Of a stretch of DNA of 64,000 nucleotides, positions 51,536 to 59,842 are shown one piece after another (position 1 is the stretch's first letter; each line of letters opens with the position of its first letter). The notes beneath the pieces were generated by a model, which was given only the letters and a program-made list of their open reading frames with translations, was not told the origin of the DNA and did not search any database. This DNA comes from a virus, in the IMG/VR virus record IMGVR_UViG_3300033145_002388, positions 1 to 64,000 of that record, one strand, 5' to 3'. The position numbers were made by a program, and so were the translations under genes.

Positions 51536-54085
51536 ATGGAAAATATAAATTTAGATCAAAAATATGATATAGAACTGGATTATTATGGATATTTAATTGA
51601 TCCAGGTTCTTTTAGGACCGTACCTGCTTCATTATTTGGAACTCGATTTTCTCAAGGTAGACCTGAATATTCTAATTTAGATTTGTGGCAAATTGGCGCG
51701 CTCACTGATTTTTCTAAAGGTTTAGGTCAAGATTTTTTAGTTGATCCATCTCGCTTTTATTTCTCTACTGGAATTGATATTACAACTCCAGGAGAAATTA
51801 AGATTGAAAAAGATTTAGTTGCAATCCCAGCAGATAAATATCCAACTTCTAAGGGAAAGGTAAGTGCACATTATCGTACTTCTTCGGCTCTTTATTTAGG
51901 AACTGAAGATGGAAATATTTTAAAATCTACTGATGGTGAAACTTTTACTTTAGTTAAAGCTACAGGAACTGGAAAAATTTATCAGTTTTTTGAAACAGAT
52001 AATTTTTTATTTGCTAGTAAGGGTGCAAATACAACTTGGATATATTCTACTTGGGATAAGATTTTTAGTTATCCTTATTCTAATTGGTCAGGTGCAGATT
52101 TGCCTGGTAATAAATACAAATATGGACAAACTTTTACTACAACTAATACTAAATATAAGATAAGAATGATTAAGACAATGATGAGAGCTTTAGCAGGTGT
52201 TGCTACAGGAAATGTAGAGTGTGCAATTTATAATGTTAATAATGATCATGAGCCTTATGGTGATGCTATTGCGACTGCGGAACACGGCCCTCTCTGTAAT
52301 TTTGGAGATGATAATGCTAGTGAAAATAATTATAGATGGGTAACATTTCATTTTTCAGAAGATATTGTTTTGAAAAAAGAAGAAGAATATGCTTTTGTTA
52401 TTAGTGTAATTGGAGGAGCTGATCAATCAACTATTATGGCAAAAGACACATTAAACCCCACAGATCCAGGTTATGCAGTTTCATATGATGGAACAAATTG
52501 GACAGCAACTGATACTAGTGCTTTCATTTATGAAATCTGGAATAAGGAAGGTTCTGAAATTTGGGCTGAAATTGGACCTGAGAATTTATATTTTGTTTCA
52601 GTAGAAAGTCAAATAATTTATGGATATTTTAATGATGGGATTCGTCAATCAGAAGATGGAATAGTTTGGATTCCTGAACCACCAGACCCTTTGTGGGCTG
52701 TTCCTTCTGGAGATGGAATTCCAATTAATGCTTTAACAATCCCAAGAGGATTTTTATTAGGAACTTCTAGGGGTTTATGGATGTTAAGCGCTGGTTCTTC
52801 TGGTTATGCAATAAGAGATTTTAGTGGCCAAGCATCAACTAGTAATTTTAAAGGCTTTGCTAAGTATGATTATTTTGGATTATTTTCTATTGAAAATGAG
52901 GGAATTTTTTATACTGATGGCAAATCTTCTTTTGTTACCAATATAGATTCTCAATCAAAAGCTTTTCCATTTAAATCATGCGCAGGAATAGAAAGTCTTG
53001 GTCAAGATATTTTTGTTTTAATAAAGAATTCAAGTAATGAGTGGTATTTAGCTCGATCAAATCAACGTTATTTTTCTAATCCAACTCATTTTACTATGGT
53101 TAAAAAATTGTCAAAAGAACCTTCTCACCTTTCTTCTTTTGGTTCTTCTACAATTAAAAAAGTATTTGTTCATTATGCAGATGAAACAACTGATGTATTG
53201 GATTTAATTAATGGTGCTTATCAAACTTCGGGCTATTTGATTACTTCAAAAATAGATGAAAATTTAATTCGACTCCAAAAACTTTACAAAAATATTTCTG
53301 TAATTCTTTCTGAATCTCCAGCTTCTTCTTTAGTTTCAATTGCTTATGCTTTAAATAATGATAGTATCGGTTCTTATTCAGATACTATTTTAACTGCATC
53401 TTCTTTTCAAGTAGATAAGGAATTAAGTAATGGAACTACTGGAAATAGAATAACAATTAAAATAAAGCTAACTAAAACAGGATCTTTAACTCCTGTAGTT
53501 ACTGATCTTACTTGGAAGTTTTTTCTAGAAAGACCATTAGAAGAAACTGAAGCTAAGAAAAGTTTTAGTATGACAATTTTAGCTGAAGATAATTTGGAAG
53601 CTAAAAATGGTTCTGATTTTCCTTATACAAGAAGAGAAATTTTAGATCATATTTGGGAAACAAAATCTAAAAAACAATTATTAAATTTTGTAGGTCAAGA
53701 TAATATTGAAACAGATGCAATTAAATTTAGTCATGATTCAGCATTTAGTGTAACGATTGATCAAACAGATAATTTAATTAAATTTTATGATGCATCTGGA
53801 ATACTACAACATTCTATTTCTTCTAATCAAACTTTATCTGCAATTCAAATTGCTGTAGATGCGTTAAGTGGTTATTCAGCTGAGCTTTCACCAGATGCTG
53901 ATGAAACTGTTTCAGGAAAAAATCTTATGCCAGTTTCTTTAAGCTCAATTAAAGGAGGTAAAATATTTAAACTTGGAACATCAGTTCATAAAGTTTTAAT
54001 TACCTCAGGAACTCCTATTGAAACAACAATAGATCCTGAGGGTGCGGGTTCCAGTAGGATTAATTTAGTTTTAAGAGAAGTTTAA
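51536..54085 (+). CDS. large tail structural protein, 849 aa
   Basis: The protein is beta-rich. It has propeller-like repeats in the first half (ALYLGTEDGNILKSTDGETF; NLYFVSVESQIIYGYFNDGI; GFLLGTSRGLWMLSAGSSGY), with an inserted jelly-roll-like domain (YGQTFTTTNTKYKIRMIKTM through EEEYAFVISVIGG). A later part reads KVFVHYADETTDVLDLINGA. The type is common for tail tube-associated or nozzle proteins. The start is two bases after the previous stop. Confidence 0.7.
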   Translation: MENINLDQKYDIELDYYGYLIDPGSFRTVPASLFGTRFSQGRPEYSNLDLWQIGALTDFSKGLGQDFLVDPSRFYFSTGIDITTPGEIKIEKDLVAIPADKYPTSKGKVSAHYRTSSALYLGTEDGNILKSTDGETFTLVKATGTGKIYQFFETDNFLFASKGANTTWIYSTWDKIFSYPYSNWSGADLPGNKYKYGQTFTTTNTKYKIRMIKTMMRALAGVATGNVECAIYNVNNDHEPYGDAIATAEHGPLCNFGDDNASENNYRWVTFHFSEDIVLKKEEEYAFVISVIGGADQSTIMAKDTLNPTDPGYAVSYDGTNWTATDTSAFIYEIWNKEGSEIWAEIGPENLYFVSVESQIIYGYFNDGIRQSEDGIVWIPEPPDPLWAVPSGDGIPINALTIPRGFLLGTSRGLWMLSAGSSGYAIRDFSGQASTSNFKGFAKYDYFGLFSIENEGIFYTDGKSSFVTNIDSQSKAFPFKSCAGIESLGQDIFVLIKNSSNEWYLARSNQRYFSNPTHFTMVKKLSKEPSHLSSFGSSTIKKVFVHYADETTDVLDLINGAYQTSGYLITSKIDENLIRLQKLYKNISVILSESPASSLVSIAYALNNDSIGSYSDTILTASSFQVDKELSNGTTGNRITIKIKLTKTGSLTPVVTDLTWKFFLERPLEETEAKKSFSMTILAEDNLEAKNGSDFPYTRREILDHIWETKSKKQLLNFVGQDNIETDAIKFSHDSAFSVTIDQTDNLIKFYDASGILQHSISSNQTLSAIQIAVDALSGYSAELSPDADETVSGKNLMPVSLSSIKGGKIFKLGTSVHKVLITSGTPIETTIDPEGAGSSRINLVLREV

Positions 54086-54169
54086 TATGAAATGTGGGTT
54101 TCAAATATGAAATATAACATAAGGAATGGACAAAGAAAAGTTAAAATTTTAATTAAATAAACTAAAAAA

Positions 54170-54337
54170 ATGCAAGAAGTAAAGTGTTATTGCGTTAAAT
54201 GTAAGAAGATTATGCCTATGGTTAATCCAACTAGACTAGTAAAGAAAACCAAAGGAGGAAAAAAAATGGTTTTTCTTAGAGGAAAATGTAAAGCATGCGG
54301 AACCGGAATGGCAAAAATGCTTCCAATAAAAAAATAA
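54170..54337 (+). CDS. DUF5679-like zinc-ribbon protein, 55 aa
   Basis: VKCYCVKCKKIMPMVNP then GKCKACGTGMAKMLP matches the DUF5679 layout (CYCVKC.K......C..C...M). It binds one zinc ion; the role is unknown. The start is one base before the next gene's stop-start junction: TAA at 54335-54337, then ATG at 54339. About 80 bases upstream hold only tiny frames. Confidence 0.7.
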   Translation: MQEVKCYCVKCKKIMPMVNPTRLVKKTKGGKKMVFLRGKCKACGTGMAKMLPIKK

Positions 54338-54338
54338 A

Positions 54339-55052
54339 ATGGCTAAATCATTAAAGTATAGAAGATTACGTGCTTTAGAAGAAAGACGTTATAATAACTT
54401 TGACTATATTAATACTCAGATTAAGAGCAAAGAATTTGCTTGGTCTAGTATTACTCCTAATATTCCAGGAAGTGTACCAGAAAAAATGATTTATGATTAT
54501 CTAGTAAAATTAGGTTTACATTTCCAATTTCAATACCATTTAAAAGATGAACCTGAAACTTATACTGCTGAAAATAGATGGATACCAGATTTTATTCTTC
54601 CAGAATATGATGTTATAATTGAAGTTTATGGAGTCTATTGGCATTCAATGCCAGAAACAGAAGACAAAGATCAAATTAAAGCTTTGTATATGTTGAATAA
54701 AGGTTATACTAGATACATGAGAGGAATCCCTATATATCCAACTGGAGGGTATCAAGGTAAACGATTAATTGTTTGGACTGATATGGAAATTTATTTGGGC
54801 GTTGCTCAATTATTTGCTAGAGATTTGCCAGATATTATATTTAGTCCAATACGAAGAGGAATGCCTGATCAGTATTTAAAAGATAAAGAAGCAGAATTAC
54901 TTAGAATCGAAAGACAAAAAGATGCTCAAGCTGCACGTAGAATCCTTCCTAAAATTTATCCACGTAAACAAAATATAGTTTCTAAATATAAAAAACATGT
55001 TAACAAAATTTCCAAAAAATTACACCCAGGATCCGTGTCTAGAGCCTTATGA
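54339..55052 (+). CDS. Vsr-like PD-(D/E)XK endonuclease, 237 aa
   Basis: The core reads VPEKMIYDYLVKLGLHF (E48), RWIPDFILPEYDVIIEVYGV (D84, E95) and YWHSMPETEDKDQIKALYML. These match the Vsr/homing-type PD-(D/E)XK fold, with E95-V-Y in place of E-x-K. The basic C-terminus (PKIYPRKQNIVSKYKKHVNK) may bind DNA. Its place between tail genes, overlapping the next by 56 bases, is unusual for a nuclease: either a mobile gene or a virion-associated nuclease. Confidence 0.72.
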   Translation: MAKSLKYRRLRALEERRYNNFDYINTQIKSKEFAWSSITPNIPGSVPEKMIYDYLVKLGLHFQFQYHLKDEPETYTAENRWIPDFILPEYDVIIEVYGVYWHSMPETEDKDQIKALYMLNKGYTRYMRGIPIYPTGGYQGKRLIVWTDMEIYLGVAQLFARDLPDIIFSPIRRGMPDQYLKDKEAELLRIERQKDAQAARRILPKIYPRKQNIVSKYKKHVNKISKKLHPGSVSRAL

Positions 55053-57924
55053 TCCTCAGAAAGCTGAAATATTAAGAGATTCTCAACAGAATGCTGTTAT
55101 TCAAATGGGAAGAAAATCTGTAATTAGATTAGCTACCTTGCCTGGATCAACTAAAGTAAGAGGCGGAACTATCGGAATGAATGAAGGTCAAACACGACCC
55201 GAAGATATTTCTTCTGGAATTTTTGAAAATGTTTTAGATTTAGGTCATGATTCCCTTGTTAAACTTAGTAATGAGGGAATTTTAATTGGGCCAAATGTTG
55301 GAATTAGTGGAGGAGGTTGGGCTATGGGACACCAGGGTTTGTTTGGATATGCAGATGCTTCCTTACGTTTTAGATTATACTTAGAACAAACTGAGTCAAT
55401 AGAGCCAGGTACCTGTATTATTGGAGATTTAGAAAATGATCAGTATGCTATGTGGGATCAAGCCAATGCTCAGTTTATAGTTAAAGGAACTTTTTATGCA
55501 ACTGCGGGTGTAATTGGTGGATGGAGCATATCTTCTGATGCACTTTATAAAGATGATGGAGTTAATTCTGCGGGAATGGTACCTAGTGACTATGCTTTCT
55601 ATGCTGGAGATACTTTTGTTAATAGAGCTTCAGCTCCCTTTAGGGTTTATAAAGATGGAAGCGCAGTAATTTCTAATGCAAATGTAACTGGAACTATTGT
55701 TGCATCTAGTGGCCAAATAGGAGGTTGGATTATTAGTGGAAGACAATTAGTTAGTTATAACAATGCAATTGAATTAGATCCCGCACAAGCTACTTTGAGT
55801 GGAACTGCTGATGCAACTGAAACAAAAAAACTCCATGATGCAAATGGAGAATTTGATAAAGGCTTAGTAGGTTCAATTGTTCATAATACTACTGATGATA
55901 CTTACGCACAAATTCTTGGTTATGTTGATAGTGGAGAATTGGATTTGTCTGCAGATATTTTTACTAGTGGAGAAAATTATACTATTGATGTTAGTGCTCA
56001 TATTAAAATTTATTCTGAAGGTAGCGCTAATTCTAATGATTTTGCTCAGATAACTGGAGCAGAAGATCTTAATGATGCAAATATTGGTGTTCCAAGATTA
56101 GATATTTATAGAGATATTATTGAGACAGGTGGAAATGTTAGAACTCAATATGGAAAAATTCTTTGGTTTAATACTAAATATCAGATTGATTCTTACTATC
56201 CTTGTCCCTTTGTTCAGATTTGGACAAAAGATGGTAAAGAATATAATGAAGAGTTTGGAACTTCGTTACCAGAAAAAGATGGAATTTCAATATGGGCTTT
56301 ATTTATGAAATCTGCTGGTGATGGTAGCAGTGTTGTAAAGTCTGCAATTCAATTTTATGGTTATACTGCTCAATCTGGTTCCACGGGAGAAATAGGTTTA
56401 ACTGGTCAAGTAATTGCTCCTCAAACTACAATGCGACTTGGAGATTATAATGCTAAGTTTTCTCAGTTATATTTAGATCAATTAGTAAGCGATCCAGTAG
56501 GAGATTATTTAGCTGAGGGAGTTATATTTGCTAGAGATAATCACCATTTATATTTCTATAATGGAACTTCTTTAATTCAATTAGATGATGCAGCTTCTGG
56601 AATTTATTTACCATTAGCAGGTGGAACAATGTCTGGTGAAATTGCAATGGGAAATAATTTAATAACTGGTTTAGCAACTCCTATTTTTAATACAGACGCT
56701 GCTACCAAAGGCTATATAGATTCTGCTTTAACTAGTTTTTTAGCATTATCGGGAGGAACTATGACTGGTGAAATTGCTATGAGCAATCACAAAATAACAG
56801 GATTAGCAACTCCTGTTGCTTCTGATGATGCTGCTACTAAAGATTATATTGATAACGCAGCTTTTCTTGCTGAAGTAAAAGATGATTCTACGCCTCAATT
56901 AGGAGGAAATTTAGATTGTCAATCACTTTATAAGATTTATAATATGACAACTCCTACTGATTCTGCAGATGGGACTACTAAAGGTTATGTTGATGATTTA
57001 GTTTCTGATTATCTTTCTCTTGCTGGAGGAACTATGACAGGAGAAATAGCAATGGGTAATCATAAAATAACAGGATTAGCAACTCCAGTAGTGGACACAG
57101 ATGCTTCTACTAAAGGTTATATAGATTCTGCCTTAACTTCATATTTAGGATTAAGTGGAGGAACAATGACAGGAAATATCAATATGGGTGGTAACTCAAT
57201 TACTAATGCTAATACGGCAACATTCAGCCAAGCTATAACAGTTGGGACACCTACAAACGTGGGACATGCTGCGACAAAAGGATATGTAGATGATAATTTC
57301 TTATCAACAGCGGGCGGAACAATGGATGCAGGAATAGATATGGATTCTAACCCTATTATTGATGTAAGTTATGTTTTGTTTGATGCGATTGCTACTCCAG
57401 GAACACCAATAAATGGTATGTTATTTAATTGGTCTGGCGACGGACATTTATATTATAGATTTGATGATGATTGGGTTGGACCAATAGACGGAAGCTTTTT
57501 GCCATTATCGGGCGGAGTTATGAACGGAAATATCAATATGGATCGTAATAACATTTCTAATATTACTGATTGTGAAATAGAAGGATTGGCATATATAGGA
57601 ACATTACAAGTTGGCGCGTCTGGTACTGGCAATCTAATCAATGCTAATCTTAGTATGACAAATCATAATATAACTAATTTAGCAGTTCCAGTAGATGCTA
57701 CTTGTGCTGCAACAAAAGGATATGTGGACGACAATTTCTTATCGTTAGCAGGCGGTAGTATGGATGGCAATAGAATTACAGATGTATTACCGGTATTAGA
57801 AAGTCTTGCTTCTGATCCAGGAACACCAGCAAATGGTTTAATGTATTATAACACAACAAATGACGAGGTAAGGGTTTATCTTGGAGGTAATTGGTGGAGA
57901 TTTGATTTAACACTTATAATATGA
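54997..57924 (+). CDS. tail fibre protein with GGTM repeats, 975 aa
   Basis: The first 150 residues (RLATLPGSTKVRGGTIGMNE; DASLRFRLYLEQTESIEPGT) look like a baseplate-attachment part. Beta-structured segments with TAGVIGGWSISSDALYKDDG and SGQIGGWIISGRQLVSYNNA follow. From about residue 540 the fibre repeat LAGGTM.GEI.MGN..I.GLATP...DAATKGYID recurs about nine times. It binds the host receptor. Codon use in the last third (from about 57180) is less AT-rich, suggesting an exchanged tip. Confidence 0.85.
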   Translation: MLTKFPKNYTQDPCLEPYDPQKAEILRDSQQNAVIQMGRKSVIRLATLPGSTKVRGGTIGMNEGQTRPEDISSGIFENVLDLGHDSLVKLSNEGILIGPNVGISGGGWAMGHQGLFGYADASLRFRLYLEQTESIEPGTCIIGDLENDQYAMWDQANAQFIVKGTFYATAGVIGGWSISSDALYKDDGVNSAGMVPSDYAFYAGDTFVNRASAPFRVYKDGSAVISNANVTGTIVASSGQIGGWIISGRQLVSYNNAIELDPAQATLSGTADATETKKLHDANGEFDKGLVGSIVHNTTDDTYAQILGYVDSGELDLSADIFTSGENYTIDVSAHIKIYSEGSANSNDFAQITGAEDLNDANIGVPRLDIYRDIIETGGNVRTQYGKILWFNTKYQIDSYYPCPFVQIWTKDGKEYNEEFGTSLPEKDGISIWALFMKSAGDGSSVVKSAIQFYGYTAQSGSTGEIGLTGQVIAPQTTMRLGDYNAKFSQLYLDQLVSDPVGDYLAEGVIFARDNHHLYFYNGTSLIQLDDAASGIYLPLAGGTMSGEIAMGNNLITGLATPIFNTDAATKGYIDSALTSFLALSGGTMTGEIAMSNHKITGLATPVASDDAATKDYIDNAAFLAEVKDDSTPQLGGNLDCQSLYKIYNMTTPTDSADGTTKGYVDDLVSDYLSLAGGTMTGEIAMGNHKITGLATPVVDTDASTKGYIDSALTSYLGLSGGTMTGNINMGGNSITNANTATFSQAITVGTPTNVGHAATKGYVDDNFLSTAGGTMDAGIDMDSNPIIDVSYVLFDAIATPGTPINGMLFNWSGDGHLYYRFDDDWVGPIDGSFLPLSGGVMNGNINMDRNNISNITDCEIEGLAYIGTLQVGASGTGNLINANLSMTNHNITNLAVPVDATCAATKGYVDDNFLSLAGGSMDGNRITDVLPVLESLASDPGTPANGLMYYNTTNDEVRVYLGGNWWRFDLTLII
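56614..57780 (+). repeat. tail-fibre repeat array (about 9 units)
   Basis: Units of roughly 35-50 residues begin L.GGTM.G.I.M..N.I and end TKGYID or TKGYVDD. The first, second and fourth units are nearly identical; the third is strongly diverged (LGGNLDCQSLYKIYNMTTPT), and later ones have longer inserts. Confidence 0.75.
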
Positions 57925-58280
57925 TAAAAAAGATTTTAGAAAAAATGATAATTATTTCGGGGATTGTAATCTTGGTTTGTTTAATATTTTTAATTAGAAC
58001 AAAAAAAATAGAACAGCCACAAACTTTTTATCAATTAAAAAGTTATCAATTAGCAAAATATAGCATAGGAACTTGGGGGGGGATATGCTATGAATATGCT
58101 AACAGAATGAAACGATTATTCCCTGAAGTTCAAAAAGAACATATAATAATTAAATATAGAGGTTTTGACACTTTAGCACATTACAGAATAATACTTTTTG
58201 AAAATGATAATTTAATAATCTATACTGATAGTAATTATATGGGATATCAAATAATTAGAACTTGGTTTGAATGGAAATAA
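57921..58280 (+). CDS. membrane-anchored protein, possible Cys-peptidase fold, 119 aa
   Basis: One N-terminal membrane segment (MIIISGIVILVCLIFLI) anchors an outside domain. That domain has WGGICYEYANRMKRLF, AHYRIILFENDNL and IYTDSNYMGYQ, a Cys...His...Asp order seen in transglutaminase-like peptidases. The Cys-His-Asp match is short and may be chance. It lies among fibre genes and overlaps the previous gene by four bases. Confidence 0.5.
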   Translation: MIKKILEKMIIISGIVILVCLIFLIRTKKIEQPQTFYQLKSYQLAKYSIGTWGGICYEYANRMKRLFPEVQKEHIIIKYRGFDTLAHYRIILFENDNLIIYTDSNYMGYQIIRTWFEWK

Positions 58281-58283
58281 CTA

Positions 58284-58312
58284 TTGACAAATTATTTAAT
58301 TTATTTAATATG
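58284..58312 (+). promoter_or_regulatory. possible sigma70-type promoter, leaderless start
   Basis: TTGACA (58284-58289) and TAATAT (58306-58311) are 16 bases apart. The ATG at 58318 follows the -10 element by six bases, so transcription would begin at or next to the start codon. Confidence 0.45.
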
Positions 58313-58317
58313 TAGAC

Positions 58318-58554
58318 ATGATAAAAGCAATTTTTAAAGGTTCAAGAAATATAAAATCTTATCAGACAAAAGAATTTGATGCCAGTCATGGCAATACTGT
58401 TTTTATGTCTGAAGAAATTTGGATGGAGATTAAGAACAGGGGTGATGCTAAGCTTTTTAAAAAGGTCGTGAGTGATGCAAAAAAATTTCCCCCTTATAGA
58501 AATGTATCTCCAGGAGTGCCTTTTGATAGGGCAAAAATTAAACAATCTAATTAA
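58318..58554 (+). CDS. hypothetical protein, 78 aa
   Basis: The protein is basic, with MIKAIFKGSRNIKSYQTKEF and NTVFMSEEIWMEIKNRGDAK, and ends FPPYRNVSPGVPFDRAKIKQ. No family is recognised. It may be the first gene of a separate fibre transcript starting at the promoter above. Confidence 0.5.
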   Translation: MIKAIFKGSRNIKSYQTKEFDASHGNTVFMSEEIWMEIKNRGDAKLFKKVVSDAKKFPPYRNVSPGVPFDRAKIKQSN

Positions 58555-58559
58555 AATTT

Positions 58560-59066
58560 ATGGCCGCTACAATAAAACTAATGTGTTGTAATGGTGTTGA
58601 TGCAGGATCAGAAACAGACATTACTGGAGCAGGAATTGATTATATTACCGCAGATAATGCAATCAACTCTTCAGCAAATAGAGAAGCTTATCCAATTACA
58701 ATTCCAGCAGTAGGCACAGCTTACTCCTATGAAAAATGGTTAAGATGGAAATGTACTGTTGTTCCAGATACTCAATGTACGAATTTTAAATTCTGGGGTC
58801 CGAATTCTGCTCCCGGAACGGGAATTGTAATTTATGTTGGAACTACTGATACGGGGCTTACTCCAGTTGTAACAGATTCTTCCATTGCCGACACTCAACA
58901 AGATACAAATTATTATGATACAGATCATCAATTAAGTATTTCTGGCACACTTACTTCAGAAAATGATGAAACAGATTATTTGGTAATGCAAATGGATGTC
59001 AGTCCTACAGCTAATCAAGGAAATATGGCTCAACAAACCTATAATTATAGTTATGATGAAAATTGA
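58560..59066 (+). CDS. beta-rich structural protein, 168 aa
   Basis: The composition (many Thr, Ser, Asp, few Lys) and segments such as KWLRWKCTVVPDTQCTNFKF, GIVIYVGTTDTG and SISGTLTSENDETDYLVMQM are typical of phage tail or fibre-associated jelly-roll proteins. It uses a TGA stop. It is flanked by two promoter-like sites. Confidence 0.6.
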   Translation: MAATIKLMCCNGVDAGSETDITGAGIDYITADNAINSSANREAYPITIPAVGTAYSYEKWLRWKCTVVPDTQCTNFKFWGPNSAPGTGIVIYVGTTDTGLTPVVTDSSIADTQQDTNYYDTDHQLSISGTLTSENDETDYLVMQMDVSPTANQGNMAQQTYNYSYDEN

Positions 59067-59079
59067 TATAACTTCCTAT

Positions 59080-59109
59080 TTGACAAGAATTAAATTAGAT
59101 TACTATAAC
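59080..59109 (+). promoter_or_regulatory. possible sigma70-type promoter
   Basis: TTGACA (59080-59085) and TATAAC (59104-59109) are separated by 18 bases, 20 bases before the ATG at 59130. The match is 5 of 6 at -10. The leader would be about 14 bases. Confidence 0.5.
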
Positions 59110-59129
59110 TTAATGTGCTAAGTTAAAAT

Positions 59130-59567
59130 ATGAAATTAACAAATTATTATAAATATAAACTAATATTAGATTCTTCAAAAATTATTGAACAAAAGGAACC
59201 AGGTGAAAGTACAGGCTTTAAATTTAATTCTTCTAATCCAGATTTTTTTAAGATAAGATACTTTCAATTAATTCCTATAAAAGAAGGAGTAAATTTACCA
59301 CATTTATTAATAAAAATTCCCCTTAAAGCAAGATTGATTTGGTTTACTAGGACTGTTGTACACCAAGGTAAAACAGCTTTTAAAATGCATGTTTATATGA
59401 TAGGATGGCAAACAACTATAAAACGGCTTGGTTTAAAAAAAGATGTAAATATTAAACAGATTTCTTACTTTTATCCTGATGGAACAATAGAAAACTCTAC
59501 GGGGGAACCTACCTTGCTAGATATGAAAATTAATGCTATAGAAACCGGGATTTTAAATAAAGCTTAA
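59130..59567 (+). CDS. hypothetical protein, 145 aa
   Basis: The protein is alpha/beta with YKYKLILDSSKIIEQKEPGE, ARLIWFTRTVVHQGKTAFKM and DVNIKQISYFYPDGTIENST. No family is recognised. It lies upstream of the second fibre and may be a fibre assembly or tip protein. Confidence 0.5.
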   Translation: MKLTNYYKYKLILDSSKIIEQKEPGESTGFKFNSSNPDFFKIRYFQLIPIKEGVNLPHLLIKIPLKARLIWFTRTVVHQGKTAFKMHVYMIGWQTTIKRLGLKKDVNIKQISYFYPDGTIENSTGEPTLLDMKINAIETGILNKA

Positions 59568-59576
59568 TTTTTTAAT

Positions 59577-59795
59577 ATGTCGAGTACATTTTTGGAAAAA
59601 AAGAATGGAGCAAAATCTCTTATAGAAAATGATCCTCTTGCTAGTGATGCAATCCAAGCTACAATAACTACTGGAGAAAATATTAAATTTCCCCAAACGG
59701 GATTATTTAGAGTAACCATTTGGGATTTAAATACTTATTCTGATCCTAATGATGATCCCAATATGGAAGAGCTAGAGAGGGAACCCCAGAAGTAG
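59577..59795 (+). CDS. tail-fibre N-terminal domain, frame broken, 72 aa
   Basis: The sequence ATITTGENIKFPQTGLFRVT, then IWDLNTYSDPNDDPNMEE, is the usual virion-attachment start of phage fibre proteins. In relatives it continues through a TVTRAQEGT..AHA.G segment. Here the frame closes at TAG (59793-59795), but the -1 frame is open from 59756 and encodes AREGTPEVEHAKGSAFRILV, joining the large fibre gene downstream. It is probably one gene with a frameshift or a short deletion at about 59771. Confidence 0.7.
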   Translation: MSSTFLEKKNGAKSLIENDPLASDAIQATITTGENIKFPQTGLFRVTIWDLNTYSDPNDDPNMEELEREPQK

Positions 59796-59842
59796 AACAT
59801 GCTAAAGGTTCTGCTTTTCGTATTTTAGTTTCAACTGGTCAA

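Noticed and set aside
54088-54160. Tiny frames (7 and 17 codons) between tail gene and zinc-ribbon gene
   Set aside because: They are too short, with no ribosome site; the 55-aa DUF5679-like gene explains the rest of the gap.
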